Shown here: positions 1 to 7,014 of the stretch, piece after piece
How positions within the stretch are numbered: the first letter of the stretch is position 1
How the letters are laid out: the number at the start of each line of letters is the position of its first letter
From: an uncultured Lachnospiraceae bacterium
Lineage (GTDB): Bacteria; Bacillota; Clostridia; Lachnospirales; Lachnospiraceae
Assembly: GCA_902797015.1 (NCBI GenBank)
Contig: CADBRG010000315.1
Coordinates: forward strand, 1 to 8,071
Direction: 5' to 3'
Length of the DNA stretch: 8,071 nucleotides
The notes under the pieces: generated by a model
What the model was told of the DNA's origin: nothing
The model's database searches: none
The model's input: the letters and a program-made list of their open reading frames with translations, nothing else
Made by a program: the position numbers and the translations under genes

Positions 1-47
1 CAGATAAGGGATGATCAAGCAGTCTAAGCATTAGAATGGGCAAAAGA

Positions 48-73
48 AAAGCCCAGGCTTTAACCTGGACTTT
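48..73. terminator. Imperfect hairpin, possible weak terminator
   Basis: A 5-bp perfect stem CCAGG/CCTGG (53-57 with 64-68) closes a CTTTAA loop. After one C/A mismatch it extends by AAAG/CTTT (48-51 with 70-73). A-rich sequence lies on the left and T-rich sequence on the right, as in bidirectional terminators. The stem is short and the T tract is interrupted, so this may only be an accessory to the strong terminator that follows. It lies between an unseen upstream neighbour and the minus-strand transporter. Confidence 0.35.
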
Positions 74-85
74 GTCTTCAGTCTG

Positions 86-115
86 AGAATCCGGCTTAGT
101 GCCGGATTCTTTTTT
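86..115 (+). terminator. Rho-independent terminator of an upstream plus-strand transcript
   Basis: A perfect 10-bp stem, AGAATCCGGC (86-95) with GCCGGATTCT (101-110), closes a TTAGT loop and runs into an unbroken T run (110-115). There is no A tract on the left side, so it works best for transcripts moving left to right. It therefore most likely ends a gene that lies to the left of the window. Confidence 0.8.
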
Positions 116-136
116 AATAGTATATATTTTAGGTAT

Positions 137-167
137 AAAAGAAATCCGGCATTGAGCCGGCTTTCTT
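137..167 (-). terminator. Rho-independent terminator of the transporter gene
   Basis: The stem CCGGC/GCCGG (146-150 with 156-160) has a 5-base loop. After a single T/C mismatch it extends with AAGAAA/TTTCTT (139-144 with 162-167). Read on the minus strand, the hairpin is followed by TTTCTTTT. It starts about 20 bases beyond the transporter stop codon. Its core resembles that of the neighbouring plus-strand terminator; both contain AATCCGGC. Confidence 0.75.
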
Positions 168-189
168 CGTTGTGTTTGAATTAGATTTG

Positions 190-1551
190 TCATCCCATGA
201 AGCGTTGCAACAGGAACAGCAGACCTGTATCGAGGATGAATACAGGAATCAGGAATCTTCCTGACCATGCAAGGTAACCACCGAAGGATGGCATCTTGAC
301 GCCGGATTCTTCTGCGATTGCTTTTACCATGAAGTTCGGTGCGTTTCCGATATAGGTGTTTGCACCCATGAATACGGCACCGCAGGAGATCGCGATCAAC
401 AGAATCGGTGATACATATCCAAGCGTTGTCAGAACGCCGGCAGTCTCGCCCAGTGTGGATGCTGTCGTAAGGAATACGAGGTAGGTCGGTGTGTTGTCGA
501 GGAAACTGGACATTGCACCGGTTACCCAGAACAGCTGCCACGGCTGTGTCAGTCCGAGCTCTCCACCTTTTGCTTTCAGGATCAGCAGAGCCGGGATCAT
601 GGTAATGAAGATACCAAGGAACAGGATCGCAACCTCTTTGATCGGACCCCAGGTGAACTCGTTGTTATCACGAACTTCCTTCTGCGTGGTCTTAAAGGAC
701 AGCCATGCTGCGATCAGGATCATGATTACCTCGATGATAGCAGCGTAGGTCAGATGTACTTCGCCATAAATATGGATCGCACCGTCAAACGGCGGAACGT
801 TCGGCAGGATACCGCTTAAGATAACTGCGAATACGATAACGCCGAGGAATACGATGTTATGTGTACCACCAAGACGGATCGGCTGCGGATCTGCAACTTC
901 CGGCGGACGAAGTCCGTCGTTCCAGTCTTTCTTGTATTCCTTCTTATCTATAAGATAAGCAACGATAAGAAGAATGACTATGTTTACAATCCAGATCGGG
1001 AATACATGGAAGCTCCAGAAGAACGGAACGCCACGCATGAATCCCATAAACAGTGGCGGGTCACCGACAGGTGTCAGAGCACCACCGATATTGGATACCA
1101 GGAAGATAAAGAAGATCGGCAGATGCGTCTTTCTTTTTCTCCAGGAGTTTGCGCGCAGAAGCGGACGAATGAGTACCATACTTGCGCCAGTTGTTCCAAT
1201 CCAGCTTGCAAGAGCGGTACCGATCAGGATAAGGATCAGATTCACCTTAGGCGAACCCTGTAGATTACCTTTTACGGTAATATTACCTGCAACACAGAAC
1301 AGTCCGAACAGAAGAACGATAAAGGTCAGGTAGTCACCGATGATCGCTTCGAGGAACTGCTCGCCCATGACCGGAAAGCCGTAGGCAACTGCAAATGGAA
1401 TCAGAAAAGCCAGAGACCAGATCAACATAACGAGACCCTGTCTCTTTTCCCAAAATTCAGGTTTTACGACCGGAAAGATGGCGATACTTAACAACACGCC
1501 GATGAAAGGAATGCAGAAAAATATCGATAGTGTGTTACCAAGATCATGCAT
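190..1551 (-). CDS. NhaD/CitMHS-type membrane ion transporter (probable sodium:proton antiporter)
   Basis: This is a 453-aa polytopic inner-membrane protein with about 11-13 hydrophobic segments, of the ArsB/NhaD/CitMHS ion-transporter superfamily. Such proteins are usually annotated as sodium:proton antiporter or putative citrate transporter. Conserved signatures are visible: GTTGASMVLIRP (residues 119-130), NIGGALTPVGDPPLFMGF (154-171), SSFLDNTPTYLVF (348-360) and ISCGAVFMGANTYIGNAPNF (388-407). The two half-repeats with polar motifs inside membrane segments are typical of this fold. An in-frame TTG lies five codons upstream (1566), but ATG at 1551 has GGGGGAG six bases before it and is the better start. 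The gene is monocistronic, with its own promoter and terminator, and is divergent from the molybdoenzyme operon. Substrate is uncertain: Na+/H+ exchange is the default family assignment, and organic or inorganic anion transport linked to the operon remains possible. Confidence 0.85.
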   Translation of the reverse strand: MHDLGNTLSIFFCIPFIGVLLSIAIFPVVKPEFWEKRQGLVMLIWSLAFLIPFAVAYGFPVMGEQFLEAIIGDYLTFIVLLFGLFCVAGNITVKGNLQGSPKVNLILILIGTALASWIGTTGASMVLIRPLLRANSWRKRKTHLPIFFIFLVSNIGGALTPVGDPPLFMGFMRGVPFFWSFHVFPIWIVNIVILLIVAYLIDKKEYKKDWNDGLRPPEVADPQPIRLGGTHNIVFLGVIVFAVILSGILPNVPPFDGAIHIYGEVHLTYAAIIEVIMILIAAWLSFKTTQKEVRDNNEFTWGPIKEVAILFLGIFITMIPALLILKAKGGELGLTQPWQLFWVTGAMSSFLDNTPTYLVFLTTASTLGETAGVLTTLGYVSPILLIAISCGAVFMGANTYIGNAPNFMVKAIAEESGVKMPSFGGYLAWSGRFLIPVFILDTGLLFLLQRFMG

Positions 1552-1557
1552 AATTTT

Positions 1558-1564
1558 CTCCCCC
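1558..1564 (-). promoter_or_regulatory. Ribosome binding site that fixes the transporter start
   Basis: On the minus strand GGGGGAG lies six bases before ATG (1551). The upstream TTG (1566) overlaps this site and has no Shine-Dalgarno sequence of its own, so the ATG is preferred. Confidence 0.75.
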
Positions 1565-1583
1565 AATTAAATTATAAAAAATT

Positions 1584-1631
1584 CGTTAATATGATATCAC
1601 GATGAAGCGATTAAAGTCAATGATATTAACG
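1584..1631. repeat. Inverted repeat flanking the transporter promoter, possible operator
   Basis: CGTTAATAT (1584-1592) is repeated in exact inverted form as ATATTAACG (1623-1631), 30 bases apart. The left arm touches the -10 element and likely transcription start, and the right arm sits just upstream of the -35. TGATAT also occurs three times nearby (1592, 1621, 1635). The arrangement could be a repressor or looping site, but no regulator gene is visible and AT-rich DNA gives such repeats by chance. Confidence 0.3.
1591..1620 (-). promoter_or_regulatory. Sigma-A-type promoter of the transporter gene
   Basis: Read on the minus strand, TTGACT (1620-1615) and TATCAT (1596-1591) are separated by 18 bases. 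Each matches five of six positions of the vegetative consensus. The predicted start near 1584 leaves a leader of about 33 bases before the ATG. Confidence 0.6.
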
Positions 1632-1715
1632 GGATGATATCTAAATTGTAACTGTGAAATGAGTACAAAAATTATTTCATAAAATGTAGATTATATAAAA
1701 TTGTATATAAATATC

Positions 1716-1724
1716 TGTTATAAT
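1716..1724 (+). promoter_or_regulatory. Extended -10 promoter of the molybdoenzyme operon
   Basis: TGTTATAAT is a perfect extended -10 element (TGn plus TATAAT). No good -35 is seen 16-18 bases upstream, where the sequence is simply AT-rich. Extended -10 promoters often do without one, or use an activator. The predicted start near 1731 gives a leader of about 80 bases. Confidence 0.55.
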
Positions 1725-1776
1725 GATTGAAATGAATAAAATAGTGTGATAGTATAGGACTACAAATGGGGCACAG

Positions 1777-1788
1777 ATGGTATACCAT
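1777..1788. promoter_or_regulatory. 12-bp perfect palindrome in the operon leader
   Basis: ATGGTATACCAT is its own reverse complement. It lies between the predicted transcription start and the ribosome binding site of the molybdoenzyme gene. A symmetric site there could be an operator for a dimeric repressor. There is no loop, so it is not an obvious RNA hairpin. Confidence 0.25.
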
Positions 1789-1800
1789 GAATAAACCAAA

Positions 1801-1805
1801 AGGAG
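1801..1805 (+). promoter_or_regulatory. Ribosome binding site that fixes the molybdoenzyme start
   Basis: AGGAG ends six bases before ATG at 1812. The alternative in-frame GTG at 1809 is only three bases away, too close for good initiation. Confidence 0.7.
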
Positions 1806-1811
1806 AATGTG

Positions 1812-4577
1812 ATGAGCAGGAGAACGTCTTTTACCTATCAGGACTTTCTGGGAGCAACTTCTGTAGAAGGCATGACAGAAGCTGTCAAAACGCAGCGTCT
1901 GATCCGCAGGGTTGAGCAGAAAGAAGAAGTCAAGGTCGAGGATTCCGTTCAGAAGATCAAAACGTGCTGCCGCGCATGCATCGCGAACTGCGGTGTGATC
2001 GCTACGGTTAAAAACGGACAGGTGATCAAGCTGGAAGGCAATCCGGAAGACCGGATGAGTAAAGGCCGCATGTGTGCAAAGGGGTTATCAGGCATACAGG
2101 CACTTTATCATCCGAACAGAAATAAGTATCCGATGATGCGTGTCGGAAAACGTGGTGAGAACAAATGGCGAAGAATCAGCTGGGATAAAGCGATTGATAT
2201 CATCGCACATAAGCTGGTAGAGACCAAACAGAAATACGGAGCAGAAACAGTATTCTGTTCAACAGGCGGTGGCGGTAACCCGGAAATCTGGAGTATCGCT
2301 CGTTTTTGTAATATTTTCGGAACACCGAACTGGTTTGAGCCGGGCTGCGCACAGTGCTACCTGCCGCGTGTACTTGCCTATACGATGATGTATGGCGGCG
2401 TTGATCCGAGTATTGCAGATTCCAATTCACTCGAGATTTATGATACGGAAGATACACCGATCAAGACACTTGTACTCTGGGGAACAGATCCGTCCTATTC
2501 CTGTCCAGCCAGCGGTGGCGGAGCAGTCAATGATCTGCGTGCAAACGGCGTGCATACGGTTGTTATCGACCCGCGTCTGACACCGGATGCAGCAAAGGCA
2601 GATGTATGGCTTCCGATCCGTCCGGGAACGGATGTGGCGCTGATGCTTTCCTGGATCCGTTATATTATTGAACATGAAATGTATGATAAGGATTTTGTGC
2701 TCAGATGGACCAATCTTCCTTATCTTGTAGATGTAGAGACCGGCCTGTTGCTGCGTACAGAGACCAGCGATGATCCTGACACACCGGATACATTTATGGT
2801 ATGGGATCATAATTCTGACTCTGCAAAAGCAATGCCGTATCCGTATGATGAGAGCATGGCTCCTGCGCTTCGTGGTACGTTTACGGTTGACGGAAAAACC
2901 GTTCGCCCGGCATTTGATATGCTTTGGGAAAGAGTAGAAGAATACACACTGGAAAAAGCAGGTGAGATCTGCGGTCTGGATCCGGAAAGGATCGAGGCCG
3001 GCATTAAGCTGTATGCAGAGAACACACCGAGCGGTATCGCACTTGGCGTTGCAACGGACCAGACACCGAACTCAGAGCAGGCGGCAATGGGAACAGCGAT
3101 CATCGATCTTCTGATGGCAAACGTTGAGCGTCCGGGCGCATTGCTTCAGCGCTTCCGTACCAGCGGTGTATTTGACATGCCGAACTATCCGGTTCCAATC
3201 GCAGCTGATAAGCTTCCGGATGAGCAGCTCAAAAAGCGTCTTGGCGGTATTGAGCATAAGGGACTTCATATCTGGTATGCTGCACACATCAGCAGTGTTC
3301 TGGATGCTGTCCTGACCGGAGAACCGTATAAGCCGCGTGTGTGGATCGACCGTTCCGGTAATAAACTGGCAGCGCTTGCCGATGCACAGAAGGTACGCCG
3401 TGTGATCGATGAGCTTGACTTCATCGTTCATATGTATATGTATCCGACATCATTCTCTGCCTACGCAGATATCCTGCTTCCGACAGAGGAGTGGCTCGAG
3501 ACAGATATGATTGTTGAGACCTGCAATACGCTTTGCGCACGTCAGGCAGTGACACATCTGTGGGAGACAATGGATGAGACACTGATCTGGTCCAAGATTG
3601 CAAAACGCTGCGGCGAACTGGGTGACGAAGACTGTGCAAAAGCATTTGATGCGGAATACATGGGCAAAGATCTTCCGTACTGGGATAAGGTTACCGATCT
3701 TTGGGATCATTTCCTTAGCAGAGTTGGTCTGACGTTTGATGATCTGAAGCAGCAGACACCGTACACGTATATGTCAAAAGAAGAGTGGAAATCATATTAC
3801 GTATACAAACAGATTGATGAAAAGACCGGAAAACCGGCAGGATTTAATACACCGTCCAAGAAGTGTGAGCTTTATCTGGAAAGCATGATCCCGCTTGGCC
3901 GGACCGGACAGCCGTTTGCAAAATGCGAGCTGCCGCCGGCATCAAAAGATTACGATCCGCTTCCGTATTATCTGGAGCCGTTCGAGAGCCCGAATGATCC
4001 TGCGATCGCAGAAGAGTTCCCGCTTGTCATGACGGGCGGACGTGTACCGTTCTATCATCATAATACATTGAGAAATGTTCCGTGGCTTCGTGAGATCTAT
4101 CCGATTCCGGAACTCTGGATGTATCCGACCGATGCTGAAAAATACGGTCTGGAAGATGGCTCCTGGGCGTGGGTTGAATCCAAGAGAGGAAAGATCCGCA
4201 CGACTGTTTCAGTGACCGAAGGTATTAAACCGGGCGTAGTTTATATGGAACGTTTCTGGAACCCAGAGACACTTGAGACAAAGACACATGGTTGGACCGA
4301 GATGAACGTCAATATGCTGACAAAAGCGGACGCGCCATTCAACGATGTTGTAGGAACCTATACACTTCGCGGATTCCAGGTAAAGGTTTATCCTGCGGAT
4401 GAACCGCCGAAGGGAATCTGGAAGCATCCGAGAGACTTCCTGTCATGGCTGGCACAGCCAAGTGGTGAGACACCGCAGGTTGGTGACCCGTCTAATTGGC
4501 AAGAAGCAGAAAGAATGCGCGAGCAGCTTAGGGGTTCAGAAGTTGAAGCAGGACGCAGAATGGGAGGTCGGTCATGA
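1812..4577 (+). CDS. Molybdopterin (Mo/W-bisPGD) oxidoreductase, catalytic subunit, substrate unknown
   Basis: This is a 921-aa catalytic subunit of the DMSO reductase superfamily. The N-terminal [4Fe-4S] motif is C53-x2-C56-x3-C60-x27-C88, followed by AKG. Cofactor-binding stretches include LVLWGTDPSYSCP (220-232) and VIDPRLTPDAAKADVWLPIR (251-270). DILLPTEEWLETDM falls near residues 552-565. The C-terminal dinucleotide-binding domain starts near residue 735 with TGGRVPFYHHNTLRN. The metal ligand is probably a cysteine in GCAQCY (C179 or C182). The general pattern recalls the large, mostly uncharacterised acetylene hydratase/catechol dehydroxylase-like branch. However, the residue after C56 is Ile, where acetylene hydratase has its catalytic Asp, so hydratase activity is unlikely. 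The N-terminus has SRR and QDFLGATSVEG but no hydrophobic stretch, so a cytoplasmic location is likely. The gene overlaps the ferredoxin gene by 4 bp (ATGA). Thiosulfate, polysulfide or an aromatic substrate are all possible. Confidence 0.9.
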   Translation: MSRRTSFTYQDFLGATSVEGMTEAVKTQRLIRRVEQKEEVKVEDSVQKIKTCCRACIANCGVIATVKNGQVIKLEGNPEDRMSKGRMCAKGLSGIQALYHPNRNKYPMMRVGKRGENKWRRISWDKAIDIIAHKLVETKQKYGAETVFCSTGGGGNPEIWSIARFCNIFGTPNWFEPGCAQCYLPRVLAYTMMYGGVDPSIADSNSLEIYDTEDTPIKTLVLWGTDPSYSCPASGGGAVNDLRANGVHTVVIDPRLTPDAAKADVWLPIRPGTDVALMLSWIRYIIEHEMYDKDFVLRWTNLPYLVDVETGLLLRTETSDDPDTPDTFMVWDHNSDSAKAMPYPYDESMAPALRGTFTVDGKTVRPAFDMLWERVEEYTLEKAGEICGLDPERIEAGIKLYAENTPSGIALGVATDQTPNSEQAAMGTAIIDLLMANVERPGALLQRFRTSGVFDMPNYPVPIAADKLPDEQLKKRLGGIEHKGLHIWYAAHISSVLDAVLTGEPYKPRVWIDRSGNKLAALADAQKVRRVIDELDFIVHMYMYPTSFSAYADILLPTEEWLETDMIVETCNTLCARQAVTHLWETMDETLIWSKIAKRCGELGDEDCAKAFDAEYMGKDLPYWDKVTDLWDHFLSRVGLTFDDLKQQTPYTYMSKEEWKSYYVYKQIDEKTGKPAGFNTPSKKCELYLESMIPLGRTGQPFAKCELPPASKDYDPLPYYLEPFESPNDPAIAEEFPLVMTGGRVPFYHHNTLRNVPWLREIYPIPELWMYPTDAEKYGLEDGSWAWVESKRGKIRTTVSVTEGIKPGVVYMERFWNPETLETKTHGWTEMNVNMLTKADAPFNDVVGTYTLRGFQVKVYPADEPPKGIWKHPRDFLSWLAQPSGETPQVGDPSNWQEAERMREQLRGSEVEAGRRMGGRS

Positions 4578-5221
4578 GTAATACAAATAAACAATTGGCA
4601 TTTGTAATTGAAGTTGACCGCTGCATCGGATGCAAGGGCTGTCAGGTGGCTTGTAAGATGGAAAACGGTACTGCACTTGGTTCTGACAGAATCAAAGTCC
4701 GTAAGGTTGGTCCGATCGGTACCTATCCTGATCTGCAGATGTATTTCCTGCCGACGATGTGCCAGCAGTGCGCAGACCCGGTATGCGTAAGAGTCTGCCC
4801 GACCGGTGCGGTATTTAAGAGTAAAGTCGATGGTGTCATCCATATTGACAGAGAAAAGTGCATCGGATGTCACAGCTGCAATAACGAATGTCCGTATCAT
4901 GCGAATACATTTAGTGAAGCACATAACAACATGGATAAGTGTACGATTTGCCTGAATTCACGTGCACAGGGCGAAGAACCTGCCTGCGTCAGAAACTGCT
5001 CCGGTCGCGCATTACATTATGGCGATGTCAATGATCCGGAAAGCGAAGTTTCTAAACTGATCGCAGAAGCAGGGGAAGAGCACGTGTTCCATCTGCAGGA
5101 TTTTGACAATCATCCATCCGCACGTTACATCCTGAAAGGTGCAAAATGGCAGGATATCCTGCCGCAGGAGCTGGATGAGCTGTCCTGGGGGAAAGGAGGA
5201 AGCAAATACTATGAGCAATAA
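4574..5221 (+). CDS. DmsB/PhsB-like four-cluster ferredoxin subunit
   Basis: This 215-aa electron-transfer subunit matches the usual size of DmsB, PhsB and PsrB proteins. Four [4Fe-4S] motifs are visible: C17-x2-C20-x2-C23-x3-C27, C63-x2-C66-x4-C71-x3-C75, C96-x2-C99-x2-C102-x3-C106, and C123-x2-C126-x11-C138-x3-C142. It should pass electrons to or from the catalytic subunit coded just upstream. The two genes overlap by 4 bp, and GGGAGGT (4562-4568) lies five bases before the ATG, so they are translationally coupled and made in balanced amounts. No signal peptide or membrane segment is present. In related enzymes the next gene usually encodes a quinol-oxidising membrane anchor (DmsC, PsrC/NrfD or PhsC). 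Here that place is taken by the TorD-AsrA protein, so the electron partner is probably soluble. Confidence 0.92.
   Translation: MSNTNKQLAFVIEVDRCIGCKGCQVACKMENGTALGSDRIKVRKVGPIGTYPDLQMYFLPTMCQQCADPVCVRVCPTGAVFKSKVDGVIHIDREKCIGCHSCNNECPYHANTFSEAHNNMDKCTICLNSRAQGEEPACVRNCSGRALHYGDVNDPESEVSKLIAEAGEEHVFHLQDFDNHPSARYILKGAKWQDILPQELDELSWGKGGSKYYEQ
5194..5200 (+). promoter_or_regulatory. Ribosome binding site that fixes the TorD-AsrA start
   Basis: AGGAGGA lies inside the end of the ferredoxin gene, ten bases before ATG at 5211. The same frame is open further upstream (to 5139), but that start has no comparable site and would add 24 residues unlike TorD. Confidence 0.7.
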
Positions 5222-7010
5222 ATCAGATTTCAAACAGCTGATGAGCAATCGTGAAGAGCTGTATCGTTTTTTTGCAAGACTCTTTCAAAAAGAAATCGAT
5301 GAAGCGTTTTTTGAACAGCTTCGTCATGTAAAGTTCCCGATGGACAGAGAGGAAACACAGCTGACAGAGTTTTCAGATGCATTGCTTCGCCTCAATGAAT
5401 ATTTTGAATATGATGCAGGGGAAACACTCGACGATCTTGCAGCAGACTATGCAAAGACCTTCTTAGGTGCAGGTATTGTGGAAGGACATGCTGCTTTTCC
5501 GTATGAATCTGTATACACCAGTCCGAAGCGGATCATGATGCAGAATGCCTGGAATGAAGTGACTGATATCTATATGAACAAAGGCATCGAGATGTCTGAA
5601 AATGCAGGTGATCTGAAGGCTGACCACATTGCGATCGAACTGGAGTACATGGCATTTTTATGTGATGATACCAGCCAGCATACAGAGACGTTATTTGGTC
5701 TCGAAGAGCAGAAAGAATTCCTGAACAGACATCTTCTGAACTGGGTACCGGAGTTCTGTCTTGACATCAAGTACTATGCGGATACAGAGTTCTATCGTAT
5801 GGTCGGACAGCTGACCACAGGATTCCTGCAGTTTGACAGCTTTGTTCTTGACAGTATGATTGCTGCAAGAAAAGCTCGTATCTCTGTTACCAGAAGCTTC
5901 CGTGTAGACAGAAGCCGTCTGGATGAGATCCTTGATGGTCTGAAAAAGGATTATCATATTTTTGGACCGAAGCGTTACAGAGACCGCGGTATGCGTGAAA
6001 CCGACGGACTGATTCGTTATTCAGAGATCAATTCTCTTGATGAGATCGTGAACAATGAGCAGTCAGATTTCTCACCGAAGGAAGTATTTTATCCGATCGC
6101 GTCATCACTGTTCCGGTTTGATGAGAACTCTGTTACAGAGACGATCAATAATGATCCGAAAGGAATCATCATTTTTGCACGTCCCTGTGATATTGAAGCA
6201 GTCAGAAGACTCGACAATATCTTCCTGGCAAACGGCGGAAGCTCAGATGTCTATTATAAAGTAGCAAGAGACAAAGTGAAGTTCTTTATGATGGAATGCC
6301 CGCAGAGCTGGGAAAACTGCACCTGTGTTTCCATGGGAACGAATCGTACCGAGAATTACAGTATTGCAATGCGCCTTGGAGATCAGAGCGGATATACACA
6401 GAAGGATCGTGAAGACAGACTGCGCGAAGGCATTCAGGATGGACGTGACAATGGCAGGATCAGAGAAGTTATCGATCTTCAGGTAAAAGACGGTGAATTT
6501 CTGGATCTGTTCCTGGAAGAAGAAGAAATCCGTTACGAGCCGCGTTTTATTGAGCATAATGAAAAAGATCTGAAGATCCCGCAGATTGATGATCCGTCTC
6601 TGCTTCCGGCGATTTACAATCTGGAATTCTGGCAGAAATACAATGATGAATGCATCAGCTGTGGCGGATGTAATGCGGTATGCGGCACCTGCAGCTGCTA
6701 TGAGACCATTGACTTTATGGATCAGGACAACAGTCGTAAAGGTGAGCGGAGAAGAATCTGGTCTTCCTGCATGCGTCCCGAGTTTTCCAGAACAGCGGGT
6801 GGAAATGTCATTCGTAAGACGCCGGATGTTATGATGCGTTTTAAAGTTCTTCATAAAGTATATGATTACAATAAGCGGATCGGCGGAAATGAACATATGT
6901 GTGTCGGCTGTGGCCGCTGCACAAAGCGCTGCCCGGAAGATATCTCTTATATCGATACTGTAAATCAGCTTTATGATGAAGTGGAACGGCTGAAAGCCGA
7001 GAGAGGATAG
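5211..7010 (+). CDS. Fusion of TorD-type chaperone and AsrA-type 4Fe-4S electron-transfer protein
   Basis: This 599-aa protein has two parts. Residues 1 to about 215 are a TorD/NarJ-family chaperone: ADYAKTFLGAG (78-88), FPYESVY (96-102) and the hallmark DHIAIELEYMAFL (138-150). Such chaperones bind molybdoenzyme catalytic subunits during cofactor insertion. Residues about 230-599 match AsrA, anaerobic sulfite reductase subunit A: DYHIFGPKRYRDRG (247-260), ARPCDIEAVRRLDNIFL (323-339), NCTCVSMGTN (369-378), and two [4Fe-4S] motifs, C481-x2-C484-x2-C487-x3-C491 and C564-x2-C567-x2-C570-x3-C574P. This part is close to full AsrA length. The joint is in frame without a stop, and Met216 at the junction has no ribosome binding site, so one polypeptide is expected. 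The start overlaps the ferredoxin gene by 11 bp. The expected role is maturing the molybdoenzyme and linking it to NAD(P)H-derived electrons through AsrB; this is inference. Confidence 0.88.
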   Translation: MSNKSDFKQLMSNREELYRFFARLFQKEIDEAFFEQLRHVKFPMDREETQLTEFSDALLRLNEYFEYDAGETLDDLAADYAKTFLGAGIVEGHAAFPYESVYTSPKRIMMQNAWNEVTDIYMNKGIEMSENAGDLKADHIAIELEYMAFLCDDTSQHTETLFGLEEQKEFLNRHLLNWVPEFCLDIKYYADTEFYRMVGQLTTGFLQFDSFVLDSMIAARKARISVTRSFRVDRSRLDEILDGLKKDYHIFGPKRYRDRGMRETDGLIRYSEINSLDEIVNNEQSDFSPKEVFYPIASSLFRFDENSVTETINNDPKGIIIFARPCDIEAVRRLDNIFLANGGSSDVYYKVARDKVKFFMMECPQSWENCTCVSMGTNRTENYSIAMRLGDQSGYTQKDREDRLREGIQDGRDNGRIREVIDLQVKDGEFLDLFLEEEEIRYEPRFIEHNEKDLKIPQIDDPSLLPAIYNLEFWQKYNDECISCGGCNAVCGTCSCYETIDFMDQDNSRKGERRRIWSSCMRPEFSRTAGGNVIRKTPDVMMRFKVLHKVYDYNKRIGGNEHMCVGCGRCTKRCPEDISYIDTVNQLYDEVERLKAERG

Positions 7011-7014
7011 TGCG

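Noticed and set aside
1..27. Possible C-terminal tail of an upstream plus-strand gene (eight codons then TAA).
   Set aside because: It fits the plus-strand terminator at 86-115, but eight codons are too few to support a gene call and chance stops are common.
86..167. CRISPR-like or mobile-element repeat because AATCCGGC recurs at 88 and 143.
   Set aside because: Both copies are arms of separate terminator hairpins. There is no regular repeat-spacer pattern, no transposase and no terminal repeats.
1731..1811. Molybdenum-cofactor riboswitch in the operon leader.
   Set aside because: The predicted leader of about 80 bases is too short and shows no multi-stem structure by eye.
1787..1905. Small leader frame starting at ATG 1787 and overlapping the molybdoenzyme start out of frame.
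   Set aside because: No convincing ribosome binding site precedes it, and its codons beyond 1812 are those of the real gene read in another frame.
1812..4577. Naming the enzyme as thiosulfate reductase, acetylene hydratase or catechol dehydroxylase.
   Set aside because: Family features are compatible with several of these, the acetylene hydratase Asp is missing, and no substrate-specific signature or partner gene decides the matter.
4388..4924. A 178-codon minus-strand open frame across the molybdoenzyme/ferredoxin junction.
   Set aside because: It is antisense to two strongly supported genes, with no motif, promoter or ribosome binding site.
5139..5210. In-frame upstream extension of the TorD-AsrA gene (24 extra codons).
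   Set aside because: It lies wholly within the ferredoxin gene in another frame, has no ribosome binding site, and the added residues do not resemble TorD. ATG at 5211 has AGGAGGA upstream.
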